Positions 4,773 to 5,638 of a stretch of DNA of 5,638 nucleotides are shown one piece after another; position 1 is the first letter of the stretch; each line of letters starts with the position of its first letter. This DNA comes from Methanimicrococcus sp. (lineage in GTDB: Archaea > Halobacteriota > Methanosarcinia > Methanosarcinales > Methanosarcinaceae). A program made the translations under genes and the position numbers. The stretch covers positions 1 to 5,638 of the forward strand of contig WRNK01000094.1 in NCBI GenBank assembly GCA_009776675.1, read 5' to 3'. The notes under the pieces were generated by a model. The model searched no databases and had not been told where the DNA came from. It was given only the letters and a program-made list of their open reading frames with translations.

Positions 4773-5638
4773 TTGAGTACAATCAGCGAAAAAATATTCA
4801 CACGCGCCTCCGGAAATGATGCACATGCCAATGATTTTGTTATGGCGGATATTGATTATGCAATGGCACACGATGGAACGAGTGTTTTGGCAGTGCGCGC
4901 TTTTCGTGAAATGGGTGTTGAAAAGGTCTGGGACGCCGATAAAATTGTCATCCCGTTTGATCATTTAGTTCCCGCCGGAACAGAGGTTGCCGCTGCACTT
5001 CAAAAAGATACGCGCGAGTGGATCATGCAGCAAAATATTCGACACTTTTATGAAGGTGGCGAAGGTGTTTGCCACCAGGTTCTGCCGGAACAGGGGTTTG
5101 CACTTCCCGGCAAATTGATTGTCGGGGCGGATTCTCATTCCTGCACATACGGTGCTTTCGGAGCCTTTGGAACGGGCGTCGGCGCAACGGATATGGCAGA
5201 AATTTTTGCTTCCGGAAAATTGTGGTTTCGTGTTCCTGAGACAATCAAAATGACGGTGGATGGAACACTCGAAAAAGGGGTTTATGCCAAAGATCTGACG
5301 CTTTATTTGATCGGCAAAACGGGCATTTCCGGCGCCACTTATAAAGCGGTTGAGTTTTACGGAACCGCCGTTTCTGACTTGTCCGTTTCCGGCAGAATGA
5401 CGCTGTGCAATATGGCGATAGAAATGGGTGCAAAAACGGGAATTGTGCCGCCGGATAAAAAGACATTTGATTTTTTACAAAACCGCTCTATGGTCGATTT
5501 TGAGCCGGCTTACGCCGATAAGGATGCGGTGTATTGCCGTGAGAATGATTTTGACGCCAAAGACATTGAACCGCAGATTGCCTGTCCGCATGAAGTGGAT
5601 AATGTGGTGCCGATTTCAAAAGTTGCCGGAATACACAT
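4773..5638 (+). CDS. hacA: Homoaconitase large subunit, 3' end cut (LeuC family, TTG start)
   Basis: The frame is open from TTG 4773 to the right edge, giving 288 codons of an expected 410-430. The TTG start is chosen because an in-frame stop lies at 4764, GGTGA is well spaced, and the [13 protein letters not shown] start matches the N-terminus of the family. The first in-frame ATG (codon 24) would remove that segment. Motifs in order are AHDGTS (32-37), FDHLVPA (62-68), [19 protein letters not shown] (96-114) and [25 protein letters not shown] (118-142), followed by [12 protein letters not shown] and [19 protein letters not shown] near the edge. These are the LeuC/HacA substrate-site segments. 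The three cysteines holding the [4Fe-4S] cluster lie beyond the edge and cannot be checked. With HacB it would form homoaconitase for coenzyme B synthesis. The homoaconitase call rests mainly on hacB and aksF next door; isopropylmalate isomerase is the alternative. Confidence 0.82.
   Translation, partial: MSTISEKIFTRASGNDAHANDFVMADIDYAMAHDGTSVLAVRAFREMGVEKVWDADKIVIPFDHLVPAGTEVAAALQKDTREWIMQQNIRHFYEGGEGVCHQVLPEQGFALPGKLIVGADSHSCTYGAFGAFGTGVGATDMAEIFASGKLWFRVPETIKMTVDGTLEKGVYAKDLTLYLIGKTGISGATYKAVEFYGTAVSDLSVSGRMTLCNMAIEMGAKTGIVPPDKKTFDFLQNRSMVDFEPAYADKDAVYCRENDFDAKDIEPQIACPHEVDNVVPISKVAGIH

Noticed and set aside
4701..5466. Minus-strand open frames opposite hacA (about 4701-4964, 5023-5244 and 5245-5466).
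   Set aside because: They lie antisense to a frame with clear LeuC/HacA motifs, have no recognisable motif or ribosome site, and are explained as shadows.

Overview
The window most likely comes from an AT-rich methanogenic archaeon. The evidence is an operon that looks like the chain-elongation steps of coenzyme B synthesis (homoaconitase small subunit, homoisocitrate dehydrogenase, homoaconitase large subunit), TATA-box/BRE-like promoter elements, Shine-Dalgarno sites of the GGTGA/GAGG type and strongly T-rich gene ends. A low-GC member of the Methanosarcinaceae (for example something like Methanimicrococcus) would fit, but that placement is a guess; the sequence alone does not fix the genus.

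Left part (1-2858): three tandem, same-strand paralogues of a six-helix integral membrane protein of unknown function, resembling DUF4013/DUF7847-type archaeal proteins. The first lacks only about four N-terminal codons at the window edge. They share an N-terminal MES...KNNT segment, a GQIGMAKE...GK loop, an FFFVxYNIxxDD...FKKSxSLLK loop and a C-terminal W(I)xRxYMxxTEKPLY tail. The stretch between the third and fourth conserved blocks differs sharply in length (65, 42 and 87 residues). Copies 1 and 2 are identical over 65 bases in one block, and both end in a UUCG-capped hairpin followed by a T-rich tract.

Right part (2984-5638): hacB (2984-3487), aksF (3542-4576) and hacA (4773 to the window edge), all on the plus strand. 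HacB carries the YLRT substrate loop typical of methanogen homoaconitase rather than the YLVY/YLVM loop of isopropylmalate isomerase. HacA begins at a TTG codon behind a good GGTGA site and is cut by the right edge before its iron-sulfur cysteines. Together the three would convert homocitrate-type acids to the next longer 2-oxoacid (2-oxoglutarate to 2-oxoadipate, 2-oxopimelate and 2-oxosuberate) on the way to coenzyme B. The homocitrate synthase (aksA) that would start each round is not in the window. A role in leucine synthesis, alone or in addition, cannot be excluded.

Between aksF and hacA lies the oddest piece of DNA here: 5.7 perfect copies of a 17-base, T-free repeat. It sits in the one gap that is A-rich rather than T-rich on the coding strand. 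I see no tRNA, rRNA, CRISPR array, transposase or integrase.
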